DNA from: Pseudarthrobacter sp. NIBRBAC000502772
GTDB lineage: Bacteria > Actinomycetota > Actinomycetes > Actinomycetales > Micrococcaceae
Direction of reading: 5' to 3'
Length of the DNA stretch: 64,000 bases
Assembly (NCBI RefSeq): GCF_006517235.1
Contig: NZ_CP041188.1
Location: forward strand, 3,720,001 to 3,784,000
Shown piece after piece: positions 39,660 through 48,141 of the stretch. The translations under genes were made by a program, and so were the position numbers. The notes beneath the pieces are model-generated. The model had not been told where the DNA came from. It saw only the letters and a list, made by a program, of their open reading frames with translations, and made no database searches. Position 1 is the first letter of the stretch; every line of letters starts with the position of its first letter.

Positions 39660-40700
39660 GTGACCAACTTGGAAGTGGCTCCGCAACAGGAACTTTGTCC
39701 ACCCGCAGGCCCTGAAGGGACTTCCGGACCGTGCCTGCAGCTCTGGCCCGAACGGGAGGTTCCGCTGGGCGGCGTGCGGGCCATGAACGTCCGGCGCACG
39801 CTCCCGCAGCGCGGCCTGCCCACCATCGGAGCCTGGTGCTTCCTGGACAGTTTCGGTCCGGACCGCATCGCCATGTCCGTACTCCCCCACCCGCACACGG
39901 GCCTGCAGACGGTCACCTGGCCGCTTGCGGGGAACATCCGGCACCGGGACAGCGTGGGCAGCGATGTTGTGGTCCGGCCAGGTGAGCTGAACATCATGAC
40001 CGCCGGGCACGGGGTGTCCCACTCCGAGTTCGCCGCGCTTCCAGATTCCGATGCAGGTCCCGACGCCGGCGCGCCGCTGCCCGTGCAGCGCGGCCTGCAG
40101 CTCTGGGTAGCGTTGCCGGATACTGAACGTCATCGCGAACCTGCGTTCGAGCAGCACCGCGAACTGCCTTCCGTGACGGGGCCGGGTTTCACAGCGACGG
40201 TGATGGTGGGCGAATTCGCCGGGGCGGTGTCACCGGCCACGATGTACTCCCCCATCATCGGAGCGGACATCTCCTGCGACGGCCTGGCCGTCCTGCCGCT
40301 GAACGCTCACTTTGAGCATGCCGTCCTGGTGCTCGACGGCGGGCTGACGCTGGACGGGCAGGAGGTCCCGCCCGGGCCGCTGGGCTACCTGGGCGCGGGA
40401 CGTTCGGCGCTGGAGTTCCAGGCCCTGCCCGGCACACGGTTCCTCCTGATCGGCGGGGAGCCGTTCCAGGAGGAACTGCTGATGTGGTGGAACTTCGTGG
40501 GCCGCACGCACGACGAAGTGGAGCAGGCCCGTGCGGACTGGGAAGCCCAGGCCGCACTGCCTGACGCTGCAGCCCGCGGAGCCCGCTACGGGCTGGTTGA
40601 AGGGCACGGCCCGGATGCGGGCGCCGAAGCCGGACGCATCCCCGCCCCCATCATGCCGGCCGTCAGGCTGACACCCCGGAAGCGGTCAGTGGGCCCCTGA
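39660..40700 (+). CDS. Pirin-family protein
   Basis: 346 residues, bicupin of the pirin/YhhW family. The iron-binding pattern is complete: PHPHTGLQTVTW and GHGVSHSE provide His, His, His and Glu. Family members show quercetin 2,3-dioxygenase activity or act as redox-sensitive regulators; which applies here is unknown. GTG start at 39660 with a leaderless promoter. Its end overlaps the convergent kinase gene by 15 bases. Confidence 0.9.
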   Translation: MTNLEVAPQQELCPPAGPEGTSGPCLQLWPEREVPLGGVRAMNVRRTLPQRGLPTIGAWCFLDSFGPDRIAMSVLPHPHTGLQTVTWPLAGNIRHRDSVGSDVVVRPGELNIMTAGHGVSHSEFAALPDSDAGPDAGAPLPVQRGLQLWVALPDTERHREPAFEQHRELPSVTGPGFTATVMVGEFAGAVSPATMYSPIIGADISCDGLAVLPLNAHFEHAVLVLDGGLTLDGQEVPPGPLGYLGAGRSALEFQALPGTRFLLIGGEPFQEELLMWWNFVGRTHDEVEQARADWEAQAALPDAAARGARYGLVEGHGPDAGAEAGRIPAPIMPAVRLTPRKRSVGP

Positions 40701-41663
40701 CGCTTCCGAGACTAGCTTCAGGACGCCAAACACAGGGTCCTGGTCCAGGACACGGACATCGGAGACGCCGGCGGCCGCTAGGTGGCTCCGGAAAGAGTCC
40801 TGCAGCGGAATCACGTTCATGCCGAGTCCGCTGCCGAGAATTACCGGGCCGTCGATTCCAAGCTTCCGCAGGGCCTGCGCAGCCAGGCCGGCAAGGTCTT
40901 GGCCGGCCTGGTCCAGGAGCTCTTGGCTGACCGTGTGGCCCGCCGCAGCCGCCTCCACCACCAGGCGTGCCTGCTGAGCCCAGAACCGGCGGCCGGTGTC
41001 CGGGGAATGGAAGAGCGCAATCAGCTTGTTGGGGTGGTCCACTCCGCAGGCTGCAAGCAGCGCCTCGGTCAGCTGGTCCGCCGGGAGTCCCTGGTTCATC
41101 CGGCGCAGGCTGTGCCGGACCGCCTCACGGCCCAGCCAGTAGCCGCTGCCTTCATCCCCAAGCAGGTAGCCCCAGCCGCCGGCCCGGGCTTCGTCGCCGG
41201 CGGCATTCCTTCCCCAGGCTGCAGAGCCGGTTCCCGCGATCACGGCCACGCCGGTACTGGCGCCGCCCGCGGCCAGCAGCAGCCGTGAGTCGTGGACCAC
41301 CGTGACTTTGGCTCCCGGAACATGGGGTTCGATCAGCGCGGCAAGGGCTGCGGCGTCGTCGTCGGTGTCTATGCCACCGGCCCCGGCATACACCTGGGCC
41401 ACCTGGCCGCCGCCGATCCGGGAGAAGAGATCCGCGAGGTTCATCGCCGCCTGTTCGCGGCTGACGTTCTGGACGTTGGAACTGCCGGCGGACTCGTCAG
41501 CCACGGCAACGCCGTCCTCAAACCTGACGCCGCGGGTCTTTGTACCTCCGATGTCCAGGCCGATGATGACCCCCGCGAGGGGACCCGGGGCGGCCGCGGA
41601 CGTGGCGCCGCCCAGCGGGTGGTGTCCGGAAGTTGTGGTCTGGGGGTGCTCGCTATCAGTCAC
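40686..41663 (-). CDS. N-acetylglucosamine kinase-like BadF/BadG ATPase
   Basis: 325 residues, ASKHA fold. The phosphate-1 motif GLDIGGTKTRGVRF near residue 34, GTGSAAWG (phosphate-2) and VILGSGLG later. Closest in form to N-acetylglucosamine kinases of the BadF/BadG/BcrA/BcrD ATPase family. GTG start at 41663, seven bases after TAGGCT with GGGGGAC between, so either leaderless or with a short leader. The end overlaps pirin. Confidence 0.82.
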   Translation of the reverse strand: MTDSEHPQTTTSGHHPLGGATSAAAPGPLAGVIIGLDIGGTKTRGVRFEDGVAVADESAGSSNVQNVSREQAAMNLADLFSRIGGGQVAQVYAGAGGIDTDDDAAALAALIEPHVPGAKVTVVHDSRLLLAAGGASTGVAVIAGTGSAAWGRNAAGDEARAGGWGYLLGDEGSGYWLGREAVRHSLRRMNQGLPADQLTEALLAACGVDHPNKLIALFHSPDTGRRFWAQQARLVVEAAAAGHTVSQELLDQAGQDLAGLAAQALRKLGIDGPVILGSGLGMNVIPLQDSFRSHLAAAGVSDVRVLDQDPVFGVLKLVSEASGAH

Positions 41664-41676
41664 GTCCCCCAGCCTA
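41664..41676 (-). promoter_or_regulatory. -10 for the GlcNAc kinase-like gene
   Basis: TAGGCT at 41676-41671 (minus), seven bases, then GTG at 41663. The spacer GGGGGAC could also act as a ribosome-binding site. Confidence 0.45.
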
Positions 41677-41741
41677 CTGAAACGCTGCCGGCGAAACGCT
41701 GCCGGGCCGCGGGACGACGTCGTGTCTCAGCACCGCGCCGC

Positions 41742-42728
41742 CTATCCCCTGCCTGAACGGGCGGCCACGAGGCCCGCCAGCAAGTGCGGGCCCTCCTGCA
41801 GGACCATCTCCCGGAAGAAGCGCACAGGATCGGGCTCGGCGTCGGGGCCGGGTTTCCGCCGGCGCCAGCCCAGCCCGATTTCGCGGAACGCCAGGCCGGA
41901 TTCCAAGGCAAGTTCGACCCAGCCCAGGTTGCCGGTCTCCGGGCTGATGTGGCGCCCCGGGGCATTGCCGCCGGGCGGCAGGATGCTGACGCCAAGTCCC
42001 GCGGCGACCAATCCACGGGCGGTGTGGGTGTCCTGGCTTTCGAAGGCGATCCGCGGCCGGAAGCCTGCCTCGCGGAACAAGGCATCCGTCAGTGACCGCA
42101 TGCCGTAACCCGGCTCCAGCGCGACGAAGGGGTCCCGGCGGATGTCCTGCATCCTGACGGCGTCCCGTCCGGCCAGCGGGTGCCCGTGGTGAACCACCAG
42201 CCGGAGGGGCTCACGGTAGAGCGGCGCCGAAGCGATGGTGCTGCTTGCCGCCGGAACAGGGGCGGTCAGTGCCAGGTCCGCCTGGCCCGAGGCCAGCTCC
42301 GCCAGGCAGGTGTCCCGCGCCCCCTGGCTGAGAATGAAGCCGGCCTCCGGGTGGCGGCTGCGGAAGACACTGATGAGCACGGGCAGGGTGGCCTCCCCGA
42401 ACGTGTGCTGAAAGGACAGCGACACCTTCCCCCGCACCACGTCCGACTCGTGCCGGACCAGGTCCAGTCCGGCCTGGAACTCGGTCAGAGCCGACTCGAT
42501 GTACGGCAGCAGCGTCCGGGCGGCCGCTGTGAGGCGGATGCCCCGTCCGTCCCGGATCAGCAATTCTGTTCCGACGACGGCGCTGGCCCGGGACAGTGCC
42601 CGGCTCACCGTGGACTGGGGTACTCCAAGGAGCTCGGCCGTTTCCGTGACGTGCTGGGTCCGGCCCAGCTCGGCCAGGATGGGGAGGAGCGGCAGGAGCT
42701 TCACCAGCTGTTTGTGGTCCGCGTGCAT
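41742..42728 (-). CDS. LysR-family transcriptional regulator
   Basis: 328 residues from the ATG at 42728 with GGTGGAG upstream. An N-terminal LysR helix-turn-helix (TETAELLGVPQSTVSRALSR) and an effector-binding domain. Divergent from an MFS exporter, with a T-N11-A box in the shared region; it probably controls that exporter. Confidence 0.9.
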   Translation of the reverse strand: MHADHKQLVKLLPLLPILAELGRTQHVTETAELLGVPQSTVSRALSRASAVVGTELLIRDGRGIRLTAAARTLLPYIESALTEFQAGLDLVRHESDVVRGKVSLSFQHTFGEATLPVLISVFRSRHPEAGFILSQGARDTCLAELASGQADLALTAPVPAASSTIASAPLYREPLRLVVHHGHPLAGRDAVRMQDIRRDPFVALEPGYGMRSLTDALFREAGFRPRIAFESQDTHTARGLVAAGLGVSILPPGGNAPGRHISPETGNLGWVELALESGLAFREIGLGWRRRKPGPDAEPDPVRFFREMVLQEGPHLLAGLVAARSGRG

Positions 42729-42778
42729 GGGCTCCACCTTCCAAACGTTCCACTCTAGATATGAATTGTCCCTAAAAG

Positions 42779-42819
42779 ATGCATTGGAAGCATACATTGC
42801 CGAAGCCTACCCTTGAGCC
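42779..42819 (+). promoter_or_regulatory. MFS promoter with LysR box over the -35
   Basis: TTGGAA (42785-42790), 17 bases, TACCCT (42808-42813), six bases, ATG at 42820: a complete promoter with optimal spacing and a leaderless start. ATGC-N7-GCAT at 42779-42793, which fits T-N11-A, covers the -35. Confidence 0.6.
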
Positions 42820-44106
42820 ATGCCACAGAATGCCGCCATCCCAGGAACGTTCAGTCCAGCGCAGGATCACTGGGCGGGACATCCCAAAGGCTCCGCCGCC
42901 TACAACAAGATTCTGGCCGGCCTGGCCTTCGCAGGCGTGGCAACGTTCGCCCAGCTCTACTCCACCCAGGCGGTCTTGCCGCTCTTGGCGGCAGAACTGA
43001 AGGTAACAGCGGCAGAGGCCGCATTGACCATTTCGCTGGCCACCGTGGGCCTGGCCATCACCGTCATTCCGTGGTCCTTCCTCGCGGACAGGATCGGCAG
43101 AGTGAAGGCCATGGCATGGGGCATCTCCGCCGCCACTATCCTGGGCCTGCTGGTACCGCTCGCTCCCACTTTCGGCGCCCTGCTTGCCTTGCGGCTGCTG
43201 GAAGGCATGGCGCTGGGCGGGATCCCGGCCATCGCCATCGCCTACCTGAACGAGGAAGTGAACAGGGCCCATGCGGCCGTGGCCGCAGGCAGCTACGTTG
43301 CCGGCACTACGCTGGGCGGGCTGGCCGGCCGGCTCGTGGCAGGCCCGGCAGGTGAGCTGTGGGGCTGGCGCACGGCCGCCCTGGCCGTTTCCCTGCTGGC
43401 AACAGTGGCCGCGGTACTCTTCCTGGTTCTGGTACCGCAGGCGAAGGGATTCACCGCCGCCAAAGCCGCCGGGCTGCTCGGTGCCATGGCGACGCTCGGC
43501 GGGCATGTGCGCAATCCCCGGCTGCTGGCGCTCTACATCCAGGCTTTCCTGATGATGGGCGGGTTTGTGGCCGTCTACAACTACCTCGGCTTCCGGCTGT
43601 CCGCTGAGCCTTTCACGCTGCCTGCCACCCTGATCAGCCTGATCTTCCTGGCGTACCTTTCCGGAACGTTCTCTTCCCGCTGGGCCGGCGGGTTGACGGT
43701 CAGGTTTGGCCGCAGGAATGTGCTGCTGGCTGGCATCCTCCTGATGGTGGCCGGGCTGGCGCTGACGCTTACGCAGCTGCTCGCCCTGATCCTTGCCGGC
43801 CTGGTGATTTTCACCGGCGGCTTCTTCGCGGCCCACAGCATCGGCGCAGGCTGGACCGGAAGCATCGCCACCACCGGCCGCGCCCAGGCATCGTCGCTCT
43901 ACAACCTGGCCTATTACCTGGGCTCCAGCGTCATCGGCTGGGCCGGCGGACTGGTGTTCCAGTCCCTGGGCTGGACGGCGCTTGCCGTGGCAATCATGGC
44001 CCTGGCGTGCATCACGGCGGTGACAGTCGCCGTCGTACATCCCCTGGGGCACGACGAAGCCGCACGGACCGCCGCACAAGGGCAGGCAGAAGCCGCGCGG
44101 CCGTAG
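42820..44106 (+). CDS. MFS transporter (YnfM-like)
   Basis: 428 residues, 12 membrane segments, with the MFS loop motif WSFLADRIGRVKAMAWG between segments 2 and 3. The N-terminal cytoplasmic ~35 residues precede FAQLYSTQAVLPLLAAEL, the block of YnfM-type exporters (arabinose or drug efflux relatives). Substrate unknown. The divergent LysR gene is the likely regulator. Confidence 0.88.
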   Translation: MPQNAAIPGTFSPAQDHWAGHPKGSAAYNKILAGLAFAGVATFAQLYSTQAVLPLLAAELKVTAAEAALTISLATVGLAITVIPWSFLADRIGRVKAMAWGISAATILGLLVPLAPTFGALLALRLLEGMALGGIPAIAIAYLNEEVNRAHAAVAAGSYVAGTTLGGLAGRLVAGPAGELWGWRTAALAVSLLATVAAVLFLVLVPQAKGFTAAKAAGLLGAMATLGGHVRNPRLLALYIQAFLMMGGFVAVYNYLGFRLSAEPFTLPATLISLIFLAYLSGTFSSRWAGGLTVRFGRRNVLLAGILLMVAGLALTLTQLLALILAGLVIFTGGFFAAHSIGAGWTGSIATTGRAQASSLYNLAYYLGSSVIGWAGGLVFQSLGWTALAVAIMALACITAVTVAVVHPLGHDEAARTAAQGQAEAARP

Positions 44107-44114
44107 AACTATCC

Positions 44115-44127
44115 GCCATTAAATGGC
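44115..44127. promoter_or_regulatory. Short palindrome upstream of the Lrp gene
   Basis: GCCAT-TAA-ATGGC lies 9 bases after the MFS stop and 100 bases before the Lrp gene, whose likely -10 TAGGAT is at 44195-44200. Operator or minor terminator; undecided. Confidence 0.25.
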
Positions 44128-44227
44128 ACGTGTGTCTGGCGATTGTTCGGCAGGGAAGGTTGCGATCCGGGGTGATCAACAGGAATCCGGCGTCTAGGAT
44201 GAACTGACGGACATTCAAGGAGATTCC

Positions 44228-44731
44228 ATGAGCAGCAACCCAAAAAGCATCCGGCCGGCCAGCCACTTTGAGCCGCTGGATGCCATCGATGAACGGCTTC
44301 TGGCCGCCTTGGTGGACGATGCACGGATCTCCAACAAGCAGTTGGCAGAACTGGTGGGCATTGCACCGTCCACCGCGCTCATGCGGACCCGCGCATTGTC
44401 CGAACGTGGCATTGTCCAGGGATTTGAGGCGAAGCTCAGCCTCTCGGCCATCGGCAGGTCCGTCCAGGCGCTTGTGGCCGTCCGGTTGAGGGCCCACGAC
44501 AGGGACCAGATCGACCGGTTTACAGCCCGCGTTCCGCACCTGCCCGCGGTCCTCTCCACCTTCCACACGTCAGGCTCCGTGGATTACCTGCTGCACATCG
44601 CCGTTGCCAGCACCGAGGACCTGCGGGACTGGGTCCTGGACAATCTCGCCACCGACCCCGTGGTGGGCCACACCGAGACCACCCTCGTCTTTGAGCACAT
44701 CCAAGGGAACCACGGCCCGCTGCCGGACTAG
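44228..44731 (+). CDS. Lrp/AsnC-family regulator
   Basis: 167 residues. Winged helix-turn-helix (ISNKQLAELVGIAPSTALMR) followed by an AsnC/RAM effector domain. AAGGAG site before the ATG at 44228. The stop shares the CTAG with that of the convergent MFS gene. Probably responds to an amino acid; target unknown. Confidence 0.9.
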   Translation: MSSNPKSIRPASHFEPLDAIDERLLAALVDDARISNKQLAELVGIAPSTALMRTRALSERGIVQGFEAKLSLSAIGRSVQALVAVRLRAHDRDQIDRFTARVPHLPAVLSTFHTSGSVDYLLHIAVASTEDLRDWVLDNLATDPVVGHTETTLVFEHIQGNHGPLPD

Positions 44732-45969
44732 GCTGTCCGCTGCAGCGCCGTCCGAAGCGTGACGGCGGACAGCGCCAGTGCAGCGGCGCTGCACAGCACC
44801 ACGAAGCCCGCGACCGCCGTCGGCAGCCCGAACACCGCCGTTGCCCAGCCCAGCCCGATGACGGGTACGGCGCTGCCCAGGTACGTGATGACATATACGG
44901 TGCTGATGACCTGGGCGTGCTGTGACGTTTCCACTTTGGCGGCCACATCATTGAAGACCGTCCGGAAGGCGACCCCCTGGCCCAGCCCCGCACAGACGCT
45001 GGCGGCGGCGAGCATCAGCGGACTGCTCCAAGCGGCCGCGGCAGCCAGGAGCAGCACCGAGGCGCCCAGGACCGCCAGCCCCGCGGGCACCACAAAGCGG
45101 CCCCGCACGGACAGCAACTGGCTCAGGGCGGAGGCTGCCAGCGTCATCCCGGCCAGGGCGCCGATCAACGGCCGTGAATCGGTCTGAATGATCGGGGCGA
45201 AATAGGCCGGTGCCAGCGACAGGCAAAATCCAAAGACGGAGAAGCTGAGGAAGCCCACAGCCGCCGCCAGCCAGAAAGCGCCCCTCGCCTCACTGGATAC
45301 CGAAGGCCGGCGGGGAGCCAGGGCCAGGACGGGCCGCCGGCCGACCGGAGGCTTGATGGCCGGCCGGGCCTGAAGCAGGTACAGCGGCACCAGCATTGCC
45401 GCCAGGGCGAGCGAGTGAACATAGTACGGGGCTGTGGTGGGCCCGGGCAGCAGCGACAGCAGGCCGCCGATGACCGGACCGGCTGCTACCCCTCCCGCCG
45501 TCGCCAGCAGGGTGAAACGGGTGGCCCACTCCGGCCGGGTCGGGAGCAGTTCCCGCAGTGCGGCTGCGCTGGCACCCGTGGCCAGGGCAACGGCCACACC
45601 CTGAAGGGCCCGTCCGGCAGAGAGCGCCACGAGGTTTTCGGCCTGCGAGAAGACCCAACTGCCCGCCAGTCCGGCGAGTACAGCCAGGATGAGCGCCGCC
45701 CGCCGGCCGATGTGGTCCGACCAGTGCCCGGCCAGCATCAACGTTGCAACCAGGGCCAGGACATAGCTGGCAAAGGCCGCCGTGACGCCGAGTGCCGATA
45801 GGCCAAGGTTTGCCTGTAGCAGCGGATACAGAGGCGTAGCCAGGTTCGCACCGACCAGCAAGGTGAAGATGACAGCGCCGGCCATCACCAGCCGTGCGCT
45901 GGTGGATGCATCCCAGCCCTGGCGCCCGGCGGTGGCCGGACGCATGCGGAGTTCATTGAAGACTGTCAT
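44728..45969 (-). CDS. MFS transporter
   Basis: 413 residues, 12 membrane segments. The MFS motif GHWSDHIGRRAAL is between segments 2 and 3. Substrate unknown; drug/multidrug exporter type. Divergent from an Lrp/AsnC regulator at 46107. The ATG at 45969 is chosen over a longer frame because the upstream part is not protein-like. Confidence 0.88.
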   Translation of the reverse strand: MTVFNELRMRPATAGRQGWDASTSARLVMAGAVIFTLLVGANLATPLYPLLQANLGLSALGVTAAFASYVLALVATLMLAGHWSDHIGRRAALILAVLAGLAGSWVFSQAENLVALSAGRALQGVAVALATGASAAALRELLPTRPEWATRFTLLATAGGVAAGPVIGGLLSLLPGPTTAPYYVHSLALAAMLVPLYLLQARPAIKPPVGRRPVLALAPRRPSVSSEARGAFWLAAAVGFLSFSVFGFCLSLAPAYFAPIIQTDSRPLIGALAGMTLAASALSQLLSVRGRFVVPAGLAVLGASVLLLAAAAAWSSPLMLAAASVCAGLGQGVAFRTVFNDVAAKVETSQHAQVISTVYVITYLGSAVPVIGLGWATAVFGLPTAVAGFVVLCSAAALALSAVTLRTALQRTA

Positions 45970-46106
45970 TGGCGCTGCCTTGGCGTCGACCGGGGAGGGA
46001 GGTCCTTGTGGGAGGCCGCCCCGGGGGGAATTGATACCTAAAGAATGCTTCAGAGGTGACCGTTTGGGCGCTTGTCCGTGGAACAATTGAGCAAAATACG
46101 CAAATC

Positions 46107-46673
46107 ATGGTGTCTCCAATAACTGAAAGTGACAGTTTGCCCACCCTTGATCCCACTGACCTGAAGATCCTCCTGGAACTCATCCACGATCCCCGCATCC
46201 AGATCGGCGAGTTAGCCGAGGTGCTGGGGATTGCGCGCAACACAGCGCAGTCGCGGGTCCGGCGCCTGCTCCGGGCCGGAGTGCTGCACGACGGCGGCCG
46301 CGAGATCGACCTCGAGGCCGTGGGGTACGACGTCGTCGCCTTCGTCACGATCGAAGTGACGCACCGGGAACTGGACGGAGTCGTGGGCGCCCTCCGGCTG
46401 CTCCCCCAGGTCCTGGAGGTCCATGAGATCTCGGGGCGAGGTGACGTGTGGTGCCGTGTGGTGGCCACCGATACGCACAACCTGCAGTCCGCCCTCCGCC
46501 TGATCCTCCGCATCAAGGGCGTCATCCGGACCGAAACTGTCCTGGCTCTCCACACCCATATCCCTTACCGGACTGAACCCCTGATCAGGCGCCTCGCACA
46601 GGCCGCGCCCGGCACCCCAACACGGCCCAGGCAATTGACCGAGGGCGGCGGCGGGCCAGCCGAAGGCAGTTAG
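46107..46673 (+). CDS. Lrp/AsnC-family regulator
   Basis: 188 residues from the ATG at 46107. Helix-turn-helix IQIGELAEVLGIARNTAQSR near residue 32, RAM domain after it, and a Pro/Gly-rich tail. Divergent from the MFS gene at 45969, so likely its regulator; amino acid effector unknown. No ribosome-binding site is seen. Confidence 0.88.
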   Translation: MVSPITESDSLPTLDPTDLKILLELIHDPRIQIGELAEVLGIARNTAQSRVRRLLRAGVLHDGGREIDLEAVGYDVVAFVTIEVTHRELDGVVGALRLLPQVLEVHEISGRGDVWCRVVATDTHNLQSALRLILRIKGVIRTETVLALHTHIPYRTEPLIRRLAQAAPGTPTRPRQLTEGGGGPAEGS

Positions 46674-46682
46674 GATTCGAGC
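46671..46682 (+). promoter_or_regulatory. Leaderless promoter -10 for the DUF1761 gene
   Basis: TAGGAT at 46671-46676, TCGAGC, then ATG at 46683. The TAG is the stop codon of the preceding Lrp gene. Confidence 0.5.
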
Positions 46683-47108
46683 ATGGATTGGGCTTCGCAT
46701 ATTTCACAGATCAACTGGCTCGCCGTGGCGTTGGCCTTCGTCCTGAGCATGGCCATCGGCTTTGTCTGGTACCTGCCTGCCGTGCTGGGCAAGCGGTGGA
46801 TGGCCGCCATCGGAAAGACTGAAGAGGACCTCAAGAACATCAGCGGCGGCGCGGGGATCTGGGTTCCCATGATGGTCACTGCCGCCTTGACCGCCGTCCT
46901 GCTGGCTGTTCTGATCAGCAAGCTGGGCCTGGACAACGCAGCGGCGGGCGGCTTGTTCGCGCTGGTACTCGGGCTGGTGTTCCGCGCCGGCGGGCACGTC
47001 ACCCACAACGGGTTCGCCGGCCGCCCGACAACGGTCACCCTGATCGATTCCGGACACGACCTGCTCGCCATGACGGTGGCTGGCGCGATCATCGGGGCAA
47101 TGTCCTGA
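46683..47108 (+). CDS. DUF1761-type membrane protein
   Basis: 141 residues with four membrane segments; INWLAVALAFVLSMAIGFVW and a W.P..LG..W block match DUF1761 proteins of unknown function. Leaderless promoter; followed by corA after one base, so probably co-transcribed. Confidence 0.82.
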   Translation: MDWASHISQINWLAVALAFVLSMAIGFVWYLPAVLGKRWMAAIGKTEEDLKNISGGAGIWVPMMVTAALTAVLLAVLISKLGLDNAAAGGLFALVLGLVFRAGGHVTHNGFAGRPTTVTLIDSGHDLLAMTVAGAIIGAMS

Positions 47109-47109
47109 C

Positions 47110-48105
47110 GTGACCATCATCGACAATGCCGTCTACGTGGACGGCGTCCGCAGCGCGGAACCGGAGAGCCTGGAACAGACCTTTGAAACGCTCGCCGAGC
47201 GCGGGGGCATGGCCTGGATCGGGCTATACCGGCCCACGGCGGCGGAAATGACGGCCGTTGCCACCGAATTCGGGCTGCACGCCCTGGCGGTGGAGGACGC
47301 CATCTCGGCGCACCAGCGGCCCAAGCTTGAACGCTATGAGGACAACCTCTTCACGGTGCTCCGCCCGGCGCGGTACCTGGACGCCACCGAGACCGTGGAG
47401 TTCGGCGAGCTGCACATCTTCACCGGCCGGAATTTTGTGGTCACCATCCGCCATGCCGAGATGGCCGGCGTTGCCCGGGTGAGGCGCCGTCTGGAGGGCC
47501 GGCCCGACCTGCTCCGACACGGCCCGGAGGCCGTTCTCTACGCGCTGCTGGACCTGGTGGTGGACGACTACGCACCGGTGGTGGCCGGGCTGGAAAACGA
47601 CATTGACGAGATCGAGGACCAGCTCTTCAGCGGGGACACCACCGTCTCCCGCCGCATCTACGAACTGGCCCGCGAAGTGATCCAGTTCCAGCGCGCCATC
47701 CATCCCCTGCCGGACATGATGCAGCAGCTCAAGCGTGGCTTTGAAAAGTACGGCGTGGACTCTGAACTGCAGCACAGCCTGCGGGACGTCGAGGACCATG
47801 TGGAGAGAGTCATCTCGCGCGCCGATTCATTCCGTGATTTGTTGCAGAACGCCCTCACGCTGGACGGAACGCTGACCGCCAACCGGCAGAACCAGGCCAG
47901 TGCCGAACAGAACGAACAGGTGAAGAAGATCTCCTCCTGGGCGGCGATCTTCTTTGCACCGTCCTTCGTGGCCGGCGTCTACGGAATGAACTTCGACCAC
48001 ATGCCCGAACTCCACTGGGCCCTTGGCTACCCGATGGCCATCGCGCTGATGGCCGGCACCGCAGGCCTGATGTACGCCATTTTCAAGAGGAAAGGCTGGC
48101 TGTAG
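47110..48105 (+). CDS. corA: CorA-type magnesium/cobalt transporter
   Basis: 331 residues. A cytoplasmic domain of about 270 residues, then two C-terminal membrane segments; the first ends with YGMNF, the selectivity-filter GMN of CorA channels. GTG start at 47110, directly after the DUF1761 gene. Imports Mg2+ (or Co2+/Ni2+). Confidence 0.93.
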   Translation: MTIIDNAVYVDGVRSAEPESLEQTFETLAERGGMAWIGLYRPTAAEMTAVATEFGLHALAVEDAISAHQRPKLERYEDNLFTVLRPARYLDATETVEFGELHIFTGRNFVVTIRHAEMAGVARVRRRLEGRPDLLRHGPEAVLYALLDLVVDDYAPVVAGLENDIDEIEDQLFSGDTTVSRRIYELAREVIQFQRAIHPLPDMMQQLKRGFEKYGVDSELQHSLRDVEDHVERVISRADSFRDLLQNALTLDGTLTANRQNQASAEQNEQVKKISSWAAIFFAPSFVAGVYGMNFDHMPELHWALGYPMAIALMAGTAGLMYAIFKRKGWL

Positions 48106-48141
48106 GGGCGGCGGCTGCGGGCCCCCGGGCTCCGCCGAGCC

